From Chloroflexota bacterium (GTDB lineage: Bacteria; Chloroflexota; Dehalococcoidia; GIF9; UBA5629): a stretch of 64,000 nt of DNA. Made by a program: the position numbers and the translations under genes. A model generated the notes under the pieces. The model ran no database searches, was not told the origin of the DNA, and saw only the letters and a list, made by a program, of their open reading frames with translations. Positions 63,803-64,000 of this stretch are shown here, in pieces (the stretch's first letter is position 1; each line of letters opens with the position of its first letter). The stretch lies in assembly GCA_016875875.1 (NCBI GenBank), contig VGOP01000001.1, positions 1-64,000 on the forward strand, in the 5' to 3' direction.

Positions 63803-63986
63803 GTGTTTACTTTCGGAGGAGTCGGTATATAGAGACTCTCCTGATGTTGGTATACGGAATATGCAAAAAGCTATATAGGAATTGCGAAATGTTAACCGGA
63901 AACTCTAAAATATCTAAGAGAGAAATGGTAAGGCAAATGGGAACATCAGCTCAACTAGCGATGGTATTATAAAAGGAGTTAGTGTG

Positions 63987-64000
63987 ATGGAAGAAGCAAA
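63987..64000 (+). CDS. start of a further gene, cut by window end
   Basis: AAAAGGAG followed after seven bases by ATG at 63987 (or GTG at 63984) opens a frame reading M-E-E-A to the window end. Only the first codons are visible, so nothing can be said of the product. The gap 63803-63986 holds one imperfect GAGTC/GACTC hairpin (63814-63842) and nothing else. Confidence 0.4.

Noticed and set aside
63814-63842. Possible terminator after the last GH57 gene
   Set aside because: The GAGTC/GACTC pairing is short and imperfect and no T-run follows.
1-64000. tRNA genes, 16S/23S rRNA and CRISPR arrays
   Set aside because: I looked for T-loop GGTTCGA-type words with matching stems in the gaps, for rRNA core words and for evenly spaced repeats, and found none that hold up.

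Overview
The window looks like a chromosome segment of an uncultured Chloroflexota bacterium, most likely class Dehalococcoidia. This is inferred from gene content and order: GroESL under a CIRCE element, a DUF2851 protein, an R3H/AAA ATPase in a pdx-tmk-mnmA operon, a short-form HisG with HisZ, many secreted Ig-like or propeller proteins, a LolCDE/MacB-like exporter without any TolC, and a GH57-only glycogen locus. No 16S rRNA, tRNA or phage is present, so the placement is not proven. Coding density is high and genes are often fused by ATGA overlaps.

Layout. 1-7 kb: the end of an AtuA-like gene, an ADP-forming acyl-CoA synthetase alpha-type protein, two secreted or surface proteins (one with four Cys-rich repeats, one with putative-Ig domains), an MBL hydrolase and a crotonase. 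7-15.4 kb: a two-component system (OmpR/PhoP type), two tandem lipoprotein adaptors, an ABC ATPase and permease, and a small secreted protein. Three identically spaced TGTTAAG-type direct repeats precede the three transcription starts, which suggests one small regulon. 15.4-18.1 kb: an accessory patch in which two fragments of the 3' end of yraN lie as direct repeats and enclose a PadR/membrane-protein pair and a TolB-like propeller gene with a broken relative. 18.1-23.8 kb: a compact seven-gene operon pdxS-pdxT-R3H ATPase-tmk-mnmA-rnhB-yraN. 23.9-25.3 kb: an IS1595-type transposase and a small membrane protein.

25.5-36.3 kb: tsaD, DUF2851, an XRE regulator, groESL with CIRCE, an M16 protease, bioY, an MBL-like protein, a zinc-ribbon coiled coil, an RNase HI-like protein, RNase P RNA and a CtpA-like S41 protease. 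36.3-42.0 kb: histidine operon hisZ-hisG-hisD-hisC-hisB in which hisG encodes two fused HisG domains. 42-46.4 kb: intergenic palindromes, nfeD-slipin, birA and a sirtuin. 46.5-49 kb: two related secreted Ig-like proteins. 49-53.3 kb: purine operon purD-purE-purB-purC-purS. 53.5-63.8 kb: holA, then a glycogen / alpha-glucan operon (glgC, GH57 branching enzyme, glgA, ROK sugar kinase, GH57, PRC-barrel, GH57).

The observations most worth following are the double HisG with complementary motif loss, the repeated yraN 3' ends around accessory genes, the direct-repeat operators around the two-component/exporter locus, the phased ATATATC repeats before padR, and the Cys-rich repeat surface protein.
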